Origin: Pycnopodia helianthoides | Taxonomy: Eukaryota; Echinodermata; Asteroidea; Forcipulatida; Asteriidae | Direction of reading: 5' to 3' | Assembly: GCA_032158295.1 (NCBI GenBank) | Contig: CM063262.1 | Location: 10,239,977-10,303,976 of the forward strand | Length of the DNA stretch: 64,000 bases | In this document: piece after piece, positions 33,141 through 45,003 of the stretch | How positions within the stretch are numbered: position 1 is the first letter of the stretch | Layout: the number at the start of each line of letters is the position of its first letter | Program-made: the position numbers and the translations under genes | Notes under the pieces: generated by a model | Told to the model about the DNA's origin: nothing | The model's input: the letters and a program-made list of their open reading frames with translations, nothing else | The model's database searches: none

Positions 33141-33480
33141 TTAAAGGCAGGATATACTTTTGGTAACTGTCAAAGACTAGTATCCTCACTTGGTGTGTCC
33201 CAACATGCTTAAAATAACAAACCTGTGAACATTTGGGCTCAATTGGTCATCGAAGTTGCAAGAAAATAATGAGAGAAAAACACCCTTGTTGCATAGAATT
33301 GTGTGCTTTCAGATGCCTGAGAAACCGAAGCCTGTCTCAGATTCAAATTTTGGGGGTTAAAAATGACCTCTTTCTCTAAACTTCATTACTTCGAAGGGGT
33401 CGTTTCTAAAAAGGTAATGACCTTAAAAACTCCTTTTTCCATGGTGAGTGGCACTGCAGCTATTGATAGTAAAATCCATT
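33141..33480. mobile_element. R3 MITE, left part
   Basis: TTAAAGGCAGGATATACTTT, CTCACTTGGTGTGTCCCAAC and CAAACCTGTGAACATTTGGG match R3; the right end is diverged. Confidence 0.7.
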
Positions 33481-33574
33481 TTTAAGAAAGGATTCCCTTC
33501 AAAGTAATATGGTTTGGATAATCTTTTACCCCAAAACATTTGAATCTGAGAAACGATCCATGCCATTTTGAGGG

Positions 33575-33992
33575 GTGTGGTGTCCTTTTGTGAATGCTGC
33601 TGTTAGAGATGCGGTTGGTACCTGGGCCCAATTTCATAGAGCTGCTTAAGCAGAAAATATTGCTTAACAATGGCCTGTTAAGCAGAAATGAGCAGGATAC
33701 CAGTTACAAATTGTACATGTGGTATGGTAGTTTGGCTGGTAACCTCATTCTGGTAAGAATAATTTTGTTGCGCTTAGCTGCTTTTTGTGCTTAAGCAGCT
33801 CTATGAAACTGGGCCCTGCTGTCACCTCGCTTAAAAAGTGAAAACATTGTGACAGTCTTTTGCTGTTTTCTCAGCAAGTAGACACTGTTTTCAACTGGAA
33901 CTTTCACACGACTATTATTGTATTTTTCTAATTGTGCCTATATATCAGCATTAAGCTGACAAAAAGCCAATCTATGACCCTTCCTTTAAGAT
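33575..33992. mobile_element. R6 repeat, copy 2, with R5 inserted
   Basis: GTTAGAGATGCGGTTGGTAC and TTTTCTCAGCAAGTAGACAC flank an R5 element at 33624..33816; the 57395..57866 copy lacks R5 here. Confidence 0.65.
33624..33816. mobile_element. R5 MITE, nested in R6
   Basis: GGGCCCAATTTCATAGAGCT ... AGCTCTATGAAACTGGGCCC, near-perfect terminal inverted repeats. Confidence 0.9.
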
Positions 33993-34526
33993 ACAATAAC
34001 TCGCTCAGGTCCCCCCTTTAAATCTTACAAGTCACTCATGAGGAGTTTGGCTCCAGCACGACCTGCAAGAGAAACAAGATTCTGTCGCCGGCGGCAACAT
34101 GAACAGCTTGTGCTTATGCAAACATGACGGAGCATGTACCAAAACATCAGCAGTGTTTATTAAAATGAATGGTCGCACAACATTAACAGTCTCTCCACTG
34201 TCTGCGTGCATTGTTAAGGAACATTACTGCGGACGGCCTAGATTTGTTCAAGGCACATAAGCTGTCTTTAGAATTTTCTGGAGCCTGGCTTCATTTTTTT
34301 CGCTTTTGGGGGGAAGAGATTAGGGTAAGAAATTATGGCTACCTAATAATAACACTTTTGTTGTAGGTGGAAACCTGAGAAATAGAAATAATTGTATGTA
34401 TTTGGGGAATGTTGCTTGGGAAGAGAAGGGATAATTGGTAAGGGGAGGGTACATTCATTGTCAGACTGCCCAAGCATTTTGGACCCTCGATCTGAGCAAC
34501 ATAAAACTCTGTTGCTGTACTTTACA
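33993..34526. other. Stretch without a supported gene
   Basis: Unique sequence; nothing recognised. Confidence 0.5.
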
Positions 34527-34914
34527 TTAAAGGAACATTACAGAATCGGTTTTTGCTAACAAAACAGTTGCTGCAGTGTAATCACTTTATGTAAACCACC
34601 ATATACATAAACTGACAAACCTGTAGAAGTTGAGATCGATCGGCCATCTGGGTCATGAGAAAATAGTGAAAAACCGATTACACATTTGCATGAAATCATG
34701 TAGATTCAACAAATGAATTTAAAAACGCTCACTGAGCGATAAACTCCAATTGGAAAATTAGTTTATTAATTTCTCATCAAATATGGCATTCAGACAGAAA
34801 TTCAAGATGTTTTCTACCATCATCATCATTAGACCGTGTAAGTTTTTTGTAAATCTGTGAACAAAAGTTATATTTACAAGTTTTTTTCTTACCAATTCTG
34901 TAATGTTCCTTTAA
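34527..34914 (-). mobile_element. R1 MITE, copy 6 (reverse)
   Basis: TTAA-bounded; several small deletions relative to 42982..43374. Confidence 0.92.
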
Positions 34915-35130
34915 AATGTACATGTATGCATGTTGTTAAAACTTCCAGGAGTAATTCAAGACTAAGTAAAATTGAGCACAAGAGGGCGCTCATCTCAGCC
35001 ATTGTTCAGGAGGTGCTGGAGACTTTTAATTTGCCGTTTCATCTTTGTCTCCATGTCAAGAGCTGAAATGATATGATTACATTATAGTACAGTCAAGTCT
35101 TCAGAGGATTACTGCTTTTGTAACCAATGA

Positions 35131-35316
35131 GGGGTAAATTTCATAGAGCTGCTTAAGCAGAAATATTGCTTAGCAGAAATGAGCAGGATACCAGTCACAA
35201 ATGGTACAAGATGTGACATTTCGTGATTATTTGGATGGTAAGCTTATTCTGGTAAGCCTAATTTTGTTGTGCTTAGCTACGTTTTTGTTCTCTTAGCAGC
35301 GCTATGAAATTGGGCC
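35131..35316. mobile_element. R5 MITE copy
   Basis: AAATTTCATAGAGCTGCTTA ... GCGCTATGAAATTGGGCC. Confidence 0.85.
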
Positions 35317-35352
35317 TTCAAGATGTTAGCAAAACATTCAATCCTGTTACCA

Positions 35353-35588
35353 GGGCCCAATTTCATAGAGCTGCTAAGCACAAAAATTTGCTTAGCATGA
35401 AATTTCTTCGTTGATAAAAACAGAATTACCAACCAAATTTCCGTGTGATTTTCAGATAAGCAAACAACAGCTGAATACCAGTAACAAACAATATGCAACA
35501 CAAGGAATTTGGTTGGTAATCCTGTTTTTATCAAGGAAGAAATTTCATGCTAAGCAATTTTGTGCTTAGCAGCTATATGAAATGGCCC
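35353..35588. mobile_element. R5 MITE, subfamily 2, uninterrupted
   Basis: GGGCCCAATTTCATAGAGCT ... GCTATATGAAATGGCCC with GATAAAAACAG and its complement as inner arms. It serves as the empty-site reference for 21292..21963. Confidence 0.88.
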
Positions 35589-36200
35589 AGATGTTGTGAC
35601 AGAATTCAACTTTTCTGCAAACTTTCAATTAAAAACAAAATACATCCCGTGATTGGTTGTTCTGTTTCCAAAACCTCAACACAATTTGTGAATAGTACTT
35701 GTGTAACATTGTTACAAACTGTGGCTTTCTGTATTTGCTTTGTATTTATGGCTTCCCATAGTTTTCCAGCCTTGGTTGGCAAAAACTGTGGCTGTGACGT
35801 TGCAATAGAAAGGTTTATAGATGCCAGGTTTGTTTTTTGGCCGATTTTACCTGAAGATTCAGATTAAAATTTGAAATAGCTATTGTTAGATTTGGGAAAG
35901 TATGTGCTTTCATTGAAGGTATTCCATGAATAAATCCACCAATAATAAGTGGTAGTTTATTAAAAAACTAAAAATGAATTATTTTTGGCATTCCGACATT
36001 ATCTCACGTCCATCAGCCACGCACAAACAATTTCACATGGTGTATGTTGTGCATTGTCTGTGGCAAAATAGGCGAAAGTTTGTGTAGTTTTTCGTTTTGA
36101 AACAGCATCATCTTTCAAAATTTGTTCAGAGAGAAAAAAATAATTAATAATTTCTTTCAGCAAAAATCAGGCCATAAATAGTTCTTAATTATGGAGACAT
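35589..36200. other. Stretch without a supported gene
   Basis: A 106-codon frame (35547..35867) overlaps an R5 end and shows no domain. Confidence 0.45.
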
Positions 36201-36377
36201 GGGCCCAATTTCATAGAGCTGCTTTAAAAGCAGACAGTATTGCTCAACAACTGTCTGCTAAGCAGAAATGAGCAGGGTACCAGTCACAAGTTGTACATGT
36301 GACATGGTAGTTTGGTTGGTAACCTTATTCTGGTAAGCATAATTTTGCTTTCAAAAGCAGCTCTATGAACTTGGGCC
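36201..36377. mobile_element. R5 MITE copy
   Basis: GGGCCCAATTTCATAGAGCT ... AGCTCTATGAACTTGGGCC. Confidence 0.88.
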
Positions 36378-36983
36378 ATGGTTGTAAACATGTCTGTGTT
36401 GTGTACTTTTATGCACAGTGTTTAGTTTTGATAAAGACACACTGCACATTGTAACATGTGAAGTAGATTGACACTCCGACAGTGTAGACCAAGCTAGTAA
36501 TAGTACCCATGTACACCCACTTGCATGTGTGTAGGGTGCACACACACAGGCCAGAGTAGACCAGGCCACCCACCATGACACCTCATTTGCATATTGCCCA
36601 CAATGCCCCAGCCGAGCTTATAATGGGGGTCGGAGGTCAAGTGTGAGATTGACAGCAACCCCATCAAAAGTAGAGTCCATTTTTGGGGGTGAGTCTACTG
36701 GCAATGTGAGTGCTGCCGCGGGCATTTGTTTTGTTGTCTTTCAAAGCGACTGGAACATGGCTCAAATTTTGCACTGGTCTGCAGGAATCGAGGCCAGTGA
36801 TTTTAGTGCTGGGCCAGTAAACTCATGACCAGACAAGTCTGGCTGTCTTAAATATATTTTTTTCAAATTGAATAACAATACCTCACTCTTTAATATCTTT
36901 AAACAGAAACAAATCATGTTCAAATGTTGACATTAAGTCTAATGAAATACTTTCCAGTTCTGTTGAGTAATGACGTATACTTA
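36378..36983. repeat. Low-copy repeat, paralogue at 60400..60600
   Basis: CACTGGTCTGCAGGAATCGA, GTGCTGGGCCAGTAAACTCA and AACAGAAACAAATCATGTTC align in order with 60410..60590. No coding frame is convincing. Confidence 0.55.
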
Positions 36984-37356
36984 TTTAAAGGCAGGGTATA
37001 CTTTTGGTAATTGTAAAAGTATCCTCACTTGGTGTATCCCAACATATGCATAAAATAACAAACCTGTGAACAATTTGGTTCAATTGGTCATCGAAGTTGC
37101 ATGAAAAATTGAAGAATAAAACACCCTTTTTGCATAGAGGTGTGTGCTTTCAAATGCCTGAGAAAGACTTCATGCCTGAAGCCTTTCAAATTTATGGGTG
37201 AAAAATTACCTCTTTCTCTAAAACTAAATTACTTCAAAGGGGGTTGTTTCTAACAATGTTTTATAATATCAATTGCTCTCCAGTGCTCTTTACCAATTTA
37301 GTTTTAATGGTCATTAACTTGTGGTGTTATTACCAAAAGATACACCCTTCCTTTAA
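36984..37356. mobile_element. R3 MITE copy
   Basis: TTAAAGGCAGGGTATACTTT ... AGATACACCCTTCCTTTAA, with ATGCCTGAGAAAGACTTCAT at the centre. Confidence 0.88.
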
Positions 37357-37809
37357 TGCCCATTAAGACAATCAAGCTAAATCGTTCCTTACATGTCTTA
37401 GGGGTTGTGCAAATATAAACAGTTGAAAGCAAGTTATTCTGAACTAGCATTTTTTTCTCTCTTTGATTCTGGTCTTGTACATTTCTTGGTCCAGTAAACA
37501 TGTTGAGCTAAAAGCCCAGCAGCCGATTTCACGAAGCGCTAGGATTAATCCTATCTCGAGTTAGGATGAGTAACTCGTCCTAACTTAGGATGGGTTCAAT
37601 GTGTCCTAACGTCTATGGATACGGAACTTAACTCGTCCTAAGTCCTAAGATTAATCCTAAGTTAGGAAGAGTTTGGTGAAATCGACGGCTGTAGTCTTGA
37701 CGGATTTCCCCCCCCCCCCCGAAATTCGGGCCCTGCTGTAGAGTTTTTGTGTTATGAGGTGGATTTAGGCATTGTTGTTGTTGTGACAACGCTGTGTGTT
37801 GCCATCGTG

Positions 37810-38200
37810 TTGGAAATATGTGCTTCAGAGACAAATTATAGCATTGTCTTTCTTGTAGAAAAGTCTGCAAAAGAACAACAACAACTATGAACTTATTTCG
37901 AATTATTGTTGGTATTATTCATTCCGCCGAAAATTTCAACAATCGTGTTGTGTAATTTCATCAACCACATGGGAAACAGACTGGTAATGGAAACCAATTT
38001 GGGGTGAACAAAGAAAATTGACTACACGTGTAGTCTTAACGGGATTTGAACCTGAATATAGAATTAGAAATATAGAATTGGAAATATGTGCTTCAGAGAC
38101 AAATTATAGCATTGTCTTTTCTTGTAGAAAAGTCTGCAAAAGAACAACAACAACTATGAACTTATTTCGAATTATTGTTGGTATTATTCATTCCGCCGAA
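37810..38200. repeat. Near-identical 123-bp direct duplication
   Basis: 37810..37932 and 38078..38200 share TTGGAAATATGTGCTTCAGA through ATTCATTCCGCCGAAA with a single one-base indel seen. The spacer holds a SINE-N remnant (GGGATTTGAACC). Confidence 0.9.
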
Positions 38201-38239
38201 AGCATAGCATTGACATTGCTAACTGACATTGCTAACTGC

Positions 38240-38390
38240 TTACCAACCAAAAGGACCTACAGTGTATGGTATAAATGCTTAAAAAAAAATTCTAGTGGCC
38301 TGACGTTTCGACCCTAGCAGAGTCTCTCTTGAAGGCTAGACACGAAGGTTTTGAGAAAGACTCTGCTTGGGTCGAAACGTTAGGCCGCTG
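38240..38390. repeat. Inverted repeat of a Penelope-associated tail
   Basis: 38297..38386 folds back on itself (GGCCTGACGTTTCGACCC / GGGTCGAAACGTTAGGCC). The left part plus TTACCAACCAAAAGGACCTA is the reverse complement of 63000..63100 next to the Penelope-like remnant. Confidence 0.8.
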
Positions 38391-38528
38391 ACTATTTTTA
38401 GCAGGATTTGAACTTTGTGATTTTTCCCCCTTCTTCATAAGGACTAAGTCCATTTGAAAATGAGTGGAGTAGAAATCTTAATTTGACCTCGGATTTGATG
38501 CCTCTCTCTAAGAAAATGAATGCACTCT

Positions 38529-38604
38529 GGATAACAAGGTTCGTTGTTACAAATCCCGAAAATATCTACATTTTCGGGATTTGTAACAACGAACCTTGTT
38601 ATCC
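38529..38604. repeat. Perfect hairpin, 35-bp arms, 6-nt loop
   Basis: 38529..38563 is exactly complementary to 38570..38604; the loop is ATCTAC. The copied text GATGAATGCACTCT (or nearly so) lies on both sides at about 38514 and 38640. Confidence 0.95.
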
Positions 38605-39640
38605 ATGTATTATCAACAATCCAGATGAACTTATTTAATGATGAATGCACTCTTCCGAACACCATTGAGTTACATTGCCATGGACATAATGTTGTTGCTT
38701 TAAACACCTCAACTGCACAATGTAATGGACATCACTTAATAATATGAATCGTGTGGTCTTGAACTACAAGAGCGCGCACACAAACAAATTTCCTCAAACG
38801 TTAAAAATAAAATTCCGACATCTGCCTTCCGTTTTGTTTCTCTCCCCTCCTTGCTACAAATCAACGCTGCATGGGCCCGGCCCTTGAGGTCATCAATTTC
38901 AAAATTGTCATCCCCAAGACATCGGGCTGGCAGTTATCTCAATAAATAGAGATGGATGTTGCGTCAACAGCAGCTTGAGGAGAACGATAAGGAGTTGGCA
39001 TTTAACATCTTGTCAGGTCGTAGATCTTCTTCAAGACATGGTGCAGCTCTCGCTGATTACTACAGAAGAACATTTTTCAAGTTGGGGATTTCAAGTTTTG
39101 AGATGTAACAGTGTAATGACCCGGGCTTCAATCCGATATAAGCTTCTCCGTCTTACGTCAAGTGCATCGAATGCCCTTTTCACACGACAAAGGCAAACTA
39201 GGGTCTTTGGACTCGGGCGACAGTTTTCTTGACCACGGGCGCTGGTCAAACTCAAGAAACCAACGTCCCGTATCACAGATCCTTCATCTTTTGGGGGTGT
39301 CAAAGGTCAACCTTGTTTATTGTCCCGCCTCACCGGTATCCGCGCAGCTAGCGTGGAATCGCCATTGCATGTGTTGTTTACCAATGATCTTGCGCGCTCG
39401 CGTGGTAGCTCTAGCTGCACCATGGTCCTTGGTCTGTGTGCCTCGGGTGTTCGTTCACACGGGATGCACAGCACGATCATGTTGAATTTTCACAGTGTTG
39501 TCTTTTTTTGTTGCTCGTCTCGATTGCAGTCAGAAAACGACCGTGCTTGCGGGAGCAGAGGTACATTTCACACGATGTGAACTTGACAATGTTGTGTTCT
39601 TAGGACCATGGACCCCCTGCTTAAATTTCCCCTGTATGAT
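38605..39640. other. Unique, CpG-richer stretch without a supported gene
   Basis: Largely free of the interspersed families. 39100..39560 is richer in CpG and GC than its surroundings (GCGCGCTCGCG, CACCGGTATCCGCGCAGC). It could be regulatory or an old exon; nothing in it decides. Confidence 0.35.
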
Positions 39641-40262
39641 AAAGGCCGAAAGGCCTCTTCACTTGAGTACCTTCAAGTATCCTTTAAGTAACTCATTCCT
39701 GCACATAAACCATCTTGCAATCTTCGCTCTGCCTCTTCATCACAACTCCAAACACCATTTACACGTACCAAGACGTGTGGTCATCTTTCTTTCTCACACT
39801 CATCACCTGGGCCCAATTTCATAGAGCTGCTGAAGCAGAAAATATTGCTTAACATTTGCCTGCTAAGCAGAAATGAGGAGGATACCAGTCACAAATTGTA
39901 GTAATATAGTGTGTATGGTAGTTTGGCTGGTAACCTTGTTCTGGTAAGCATAATTTTGTTGTGCTTAGCTAGTTTTTGTGCATAAGCAGCTCTAAAACCC
40001 CTCTAATTGGGCCCTGTACTCTGGAACTCTCTGGCACATCACAAATTAACTGCCAAGACTGAAAATCAGTTCCAATCCCCGCTGAAAACCCATTTTATTC
40101 CAGTAGTCCATAGTTGTTTCTACTGCTTTCTTTAATGTGTTTAGATGCTTCCTTCGGTAATTTTTGTAATTTCTGTATATTGTATTAATTTTCCTTGTTA
40201 AGCGCTTCGATAGGCCAAGTGAGGCGCTATATAAACTCTGTGTAATATTATTAATATTATTA
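39640..40262 (+). mobile_element. L2/CR1-type 3' end split by R5
   Basis: Downstream of the R5 insert the frame reads TLWNSLAHHKL and FQSPLKTHFI, the usual C-terminus of L2/CR1 reverse transcriptases, followed by GCGCTATATAAACTC and an (ATT)n tail. Confidence 0.65.
39809..40014. mobile_element. R5 MITE, nested in the retrotransposon
   Basis: GGGCCCAATTTCATAGAGCT ... TCTAATTGGGCCC. Confidence 0.88.
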
Positions 40263-41639
40263 TTAATGATAAGGAGCTATGATGGTGTCCTCAGGTGTGA
40301 TGATGGTGCGAAGACCACAACATAGCTGGCTTCCTGCATTGAGGATAGAGAAGATTGGAATCACCCTAGGATTTCCCGCCTGCGGGCGACATAATATATA
40401 TTAATGATCGGATTGGTGGCTGACCGCTGTTGAGGACTGAGCCAGTACCCAGCCACCAACCAAGGTCATTATTTTACAGTGAAGGCCAGGTCCTAACACT
40501 GTTATGCCCATTAATGAATAACTGGAATGAAAAAAAACTGTAAACATTATCATAATTTGTGATTTTCTTTTCGTCGATATTGTTCTGTTTATAATCGAGG
40601 ACCATTCTTTTCAAGCACGTGTGGTTCAGACCCAATACTCCAAAGAAATTAAGAATTTCTGAAATTCTGAAATTCAGACCCAATACTAAAAAGATTTGCC
40701 GTGGTGCCCAATGAATGTTCCAGTAGTCAGTTAAAATTTCTTCCATTAAAGGTGCTCATTACCATAAGGAAAAAATCATCTTGATTGTACGAGAGAGTAG
40801 CCGTTTAGAAGATCTGACAATTTCAGAAACATTTACATGTAGCGCATAAATCCCTGACGATTTTATCCATATTTGGTGTTTTTTTCTTGTGTCCGAAGGC
40901 TCCGTCTGAGGGTTGTTTTCCAGAAGCCGTTTCCACATTGTTTAATTTTCTAATGTACTTTGTTGATAAACACAGTGTGTTTTAGCTGTTTGTCATAATT
41001 CTTGGCTTGATTTCTTCTGATTCATCAGAAATAAATCTCCCTGTCGGTTGTCGGCGCCCTTTGAAATTTGATGCAGAAATGGATACATTTGCCTCATACA
41101 TGTACATGGCCCCCCCTCCCCCCCCCCCCCCGGCCCGCCTCAAAGTCTTTCAATAGGGGTGATTCATAACATAGTGCGCCCTCTATAGTTCACCCCGGAG
41201 AGGACAATTTTCCCCCCAAAAGCGGTCGATGAAAGTTAATCATAATCGCAACTCAGCACTGCACTCGGTTTGGGACCTTTTTAAATGGCTTTGAAACCAG
41301 CAAATTGTACACTGTAATTTTCAGACATGATATTCTTCCTAATTTCGTCTGATTTCCGATTTTTTTGTTTGCCCCTTGGAAAAATAAGAACAATTGCGAT
41401 TAAATAGTAGTCTTCTAAAACCTACGCCATGTCTACAAGTAGGTTAGCCATTGTACTCAATAAAATAATCATACTTCTTTCCGAGGACTAAATATCGTAC
41501 TGTGACAATCCTTAAAAATGGACGACAGTACAGTTGTTTTTTTTAAGGAAAAACTTTGGTCTGTGGACTTGTTTTCTTGTGAGTTTTCTATTACCAGGAT
41601 TATCCTGTCGTCAATTTACAGGACTGTGGGCTAGTGGTC
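40263..41639. other. Stretch without a supported gene
   Basis: Unique AT-rich sequence with a poly-C tract at 41120..41135. 40620..40690 contains a short local duplication (CAGACCCAATACT). Confidence 0.5.
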
Positions 41640-41950
41640 TAGTGGGTGTTTTTAGCCTTGTTGTAGGATTTTATACAGTACTGTTATGACTCAGCAGCAC
41701 TCAGCAGTGGAGTGTGGGTTCGAATCCCGGTCATGACATTTGTGCCCTTGAGCAAGGCACGTGACCATAATTGCTTCGTGAAAAGTTGGGGAGGTAGTGC
41801 AATCTGCTCTACCATCCAGGCTCCTAGTGGATGATACCCATGCCTACATCCTTCTGGACTGTGACAGGGGTAACCCGGGTTTTCAGCCCCAGGAGTAGGT
41901 GGCAACGTGCCCCTGGTGATGGTTGATTTGGGTCGACGGCCCAAATCAGT
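41640..41950 (+). mobile_element. tRNA-derived SINE copy (TGACTCAGCAG variant)
   Basis: Plus strand: GGTTCGAATCCCGGTCATGA then CATTTGTGCCCTTGAGCAAG, the SINE-L type transition from B box to body. The body differs from SINE-L, with CCAGGCTCCTAGTGGATGAT. Confidence 0.65.
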
Positions 41951-42479
41951 TCAGTGTAGCCCTCACCTTGCAGTGGCCGTCCAATGATGTTAGGCAATTT
42001 CTCATTAAAAAAAATTAATGAAAAAAGTAAACTTAAAACCTGGTCTACTGCAACTTCTTTGGGGCAAGAAGAGCGCACAGGTTTTACTAGCCTGGTGGGC
42101 TACTTTACAGAAAGTGCACGTCCTGCCTACTAAAATTAGTTGCTTGTTCTAGACGTTTATTTGTCAGCAATGACTCTTAGCCGTGCGCAAGCACTGTGTG
42201 AGTGGGCATTGAAGTCCTCTACCTCCTTGTGATTATCACCACCAACCTCAACATCATCATCACTCTCATGATCATCATCATCATCGGATGTCAGACACGA
42301 ATGCTTCCTCAACGAGCCCACTCCATCACCACTCAAGCAAATTTCTTACACTTTACAAAAGAAAGAGAGAAAATAAGCCTCATGAGAGAGAGAGGGGGGA
42401 ATGAAAGAAGAAAAAAAAAGTGTCTGCCGGATAATTTCACATTCCCCTGTCCACTCTAGCATGGTGGAGGGAGGAGTCG

Positions 42480-42923
42480 ACCCTAGTTCAACACCCCTCA
42501 TCAAATCGTGGTTTCACCCGGTGCGGTATGCCGGAGTCTGTCAGCAGTAATGGAAGCGTCTTGTCACGGGGGTGTGGAGAAATTCAGCCCGAGGGAGTCT
42601 TTTTAGACTAACACTCAACATCATCAGACTATCTCGGGGTGAAACGGAGCATCGTTTAATCCCATCTTGAAGTGCGGCGGGGAGAGGAGCTCTTTCTTGT
42701 GTGTGTGGTGGAATCGCTTCAAGAGGAAGTCTGCCGGCCGAGAGAACGTTGGTTTTTTTTAAGAGTTCAGCCAGCGACGCGCTGCTGCTTTGCCCGGTGT
42801 CTTAGGATCACAGCATTAGACGTCGGCGATTGCTCGAATTAAATGCCCGAAGGTGAAGTGAAGCCTCGCTAATTATCAGCGGATTTCTTGTCGTTGCTTA
42901 AAAACTCCGCCAAGACTCAAGAG
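42480..42923 (+). other. Candidate 5' UTR first exon with promoter-like CpG content
   Basis: Bases 42480..42923 hold many CpGs in a CpG-poor region and end in a good donor, CAAGAG|GTAGGT. No long open frame is present, so it would be non-coding leader. A plus-strand gene whose coding part lies beyond 64 kb, or uses 56449..56570 as next exon, would explain it. The transcription start is not visible. Confidence 0.35.
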
Positions 42924-42981
42924 GTAGGTCTAGACGTTTAATAGTGGAAGAAAAGTGAAATTGTAATAGTTCTTTCCAGAT

Positions 42982-43374
42982 TTAAAGGAACATTACAGAA
43001 TTGGTAAGAAAAAAACTTGTAAAATATACTTTTGATCACAGATTTACATAAAACTTACACGAACTAATGATGATGATAGTAGAAAACATCCCTTGAAATA
43101 TTTCTGTCTGAAATGCCATATTTGATGAGAAATGAAGAAACTAATTTTCCGATTTGAGTTTATCGCTCAGTGAGCGTTTTATTCATTTGTTGAATCTATA
43201 CGATTTCATGCAAATGTGTAATCGGTTTTTCACTATTTGCCCGTGACCCAGATGGCTGATCGATCTCAAACTTCTACAGGTTTGTCAGTTTATGTATATG
43301 GTGGATTACATAAAGTGCTTACACTGCCAACAACTGTTTTGTTAGCAAAAACCAATTCTGTAATGTTCCTTTAA
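42982..43374 (+). mobile_element. R1 MITE, copy 7
   Basis: A full-length copy, TTAA-bounded, close to the putative first exon donor. Confidence 0.93.
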
Positions 43375-43926
43375 AAATGAAGAATTGCAACTCGGTGATT
43401 TTGGACAGGAATTGTACAAGTTGATCCAGAAAGTGTATTATTCCTCACAACGACTTTAACGAAAAGTGTAGAATTTCAGTTGCATTTATTTTATCTTAAG
43501 ATAATGAATTTTTTTCTTGTTTTATTAGATTTGCATTCCATTCAAATAAAAAGAAAAACTAGCAATTGTGGAGTAGTATTTCGTCAGCTCAGTGCTACAA
43601 GTTTGTTAATTTATTTATCATAACGATCACAGGGGTAATAAACAAAAAGATATGAAAAAGAAATTAATCAAAATCCACAAATAAATGTTTTTCTTCGAAA
43701 ATTAATGTTTCTTTTTGGCAAACAATTACTTTGAAGGCAAAGTATACTTGTTTTTGGAACCATTCAATTGAACCATTCAATTGAACCATTCAGATGGTGG
43801 CATTATAACGGTCTATTCGCAGGCAGGGCGTGGTTCTTTTAGCCCAATGGACCTAGGGCTGGGGTCTCTTATTTTTCACCTTTATGCTCTCTTGGGCATC
43901 CTCCTTTTTTTTTTTTCTTTTTTTTT
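43375..43926. other. Stretch without a supported gene
   Basis: AT-rich; 43680..43760 repeats text from 32690..32740 (ATTAATGTTTCTTTTTGGCA). A poly-T tract precedes the next R3 copy. Confidence 0.5.
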
Positions 43927-44315
43927 TTAAAGGCAGGGTATACTTTTGGTAATTGTCAAAGACTGTTATCCTCACTTTGTGTATTCAAACAAATGCATAA
44001 AATAACAAACCTGTGAAAATTTGGGCTCATTTGGTCTTCAAAGGTGCAAGAAAATAATGAAAGAAAGAAAAACCCTTGTATAGAATTGAGTGCTTTCAGA
44101 TGCCTGAGGAGGGCTTCATGCCTGAATCCTTTCTCAGATTCAATATTTTTAGTGAGAAATAACCTTTTTCTCAAAAACAACGTTACTTCAGAGGGAGTCG
44201 TTTCTCTCAATGTTTTATACTATCAGCAGCTCTCAGGGGCTCCTTACCAAGTAAGTTTTTTTATGGTAATGTATTTCTTGAGTAATTACCAAAAGTATCC
44301 ATCCACTGCCTTTAA
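43927..44315. mobile_element. R3 MITE copy
   Basis: TTAAAGGCAGGGTATACTTT ... AGTATCCATCCACTGCCTTTAA-type ends, TTAA on both sides. Confidence 0.9.
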
Positions 44316-44455
44316 TCCCAAATAAAACCAACCTGTGAAAATGTCCAAGTTGGTAGAGTTTTTGAGAAATCACCCAAAATCTGGAGCGGTTATACGCAGG
44401 AAGAATAATCTGTATTTGGGATTACACAATCTGAGAATGACTTTATGCATGAAAA

Positions 44456-44598
44456 GTCGGGCCTCGAATTTCGTTTTCAAAAAGGGCACGGCAATTTGCC
44501 CAAAATGAAGGGGCACCCAATGAGGAAAATTTGAATTTGTATCGAAGGTTTTTAAGGGCACCCACAGCTGTGGTGCCGTGGCGAAATTCGAGGCCTGA
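44456..44598. mobile_element. MITE with CGGGCCTCGAATTTCG ends
   Basis: Terminal inverted repeats CGGGCCTCGAATTTCG / CGAAATTCGAGGCCTG enclose about 110 bp rich in GGGCAC. The termini resemble hAT ends (CAGG...), but no clear target duplication was found. Confidence 0.75.
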
Positions 44599-44674
44599 AA
44601 TGTTTCTTACATTGGAAATTTGTTTGAATCCTTTTCTTATTGCCCAGTGTGACAAGCCCCTATGACCCCCACCT

Positions 44675-45003
44675 TTAAAGGAACATTACAGAATTGGTTT
44701 TTGCTTACAAAACAGTTGCTGGCAGTGTAAGCACTTTATGTAATCCACCATACACATAAACTGACAAACCTGTAGAAGTTTGAGATCGATTTGCATAAAA
44801 TCATATAGGTTCAACAAATGAATAAAACGCTCACTGAGCGATAAACTCAAATCATCAAATAATATGGCATTTCAGACAGAAATATTTCAGGGGATGTTTT
44901 CTACTATCATCATCAATAGACCGTGTAAGTTTTATGTAAATCTGTGATCAAAAAGTATATTTTACAAGTTTTGTTTCTTACCGATTCTGTAATGTTCCTT
45001 TAA
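44675..45003 (-). mobile_element. R1 MITE, copy 8 (reverse, internal deletion)
   Basis: TTAA-bounded; about 60 bp are missing around 44790 and 44860. It shares its right TTAA with the R14 element. Confidence 0.92.
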
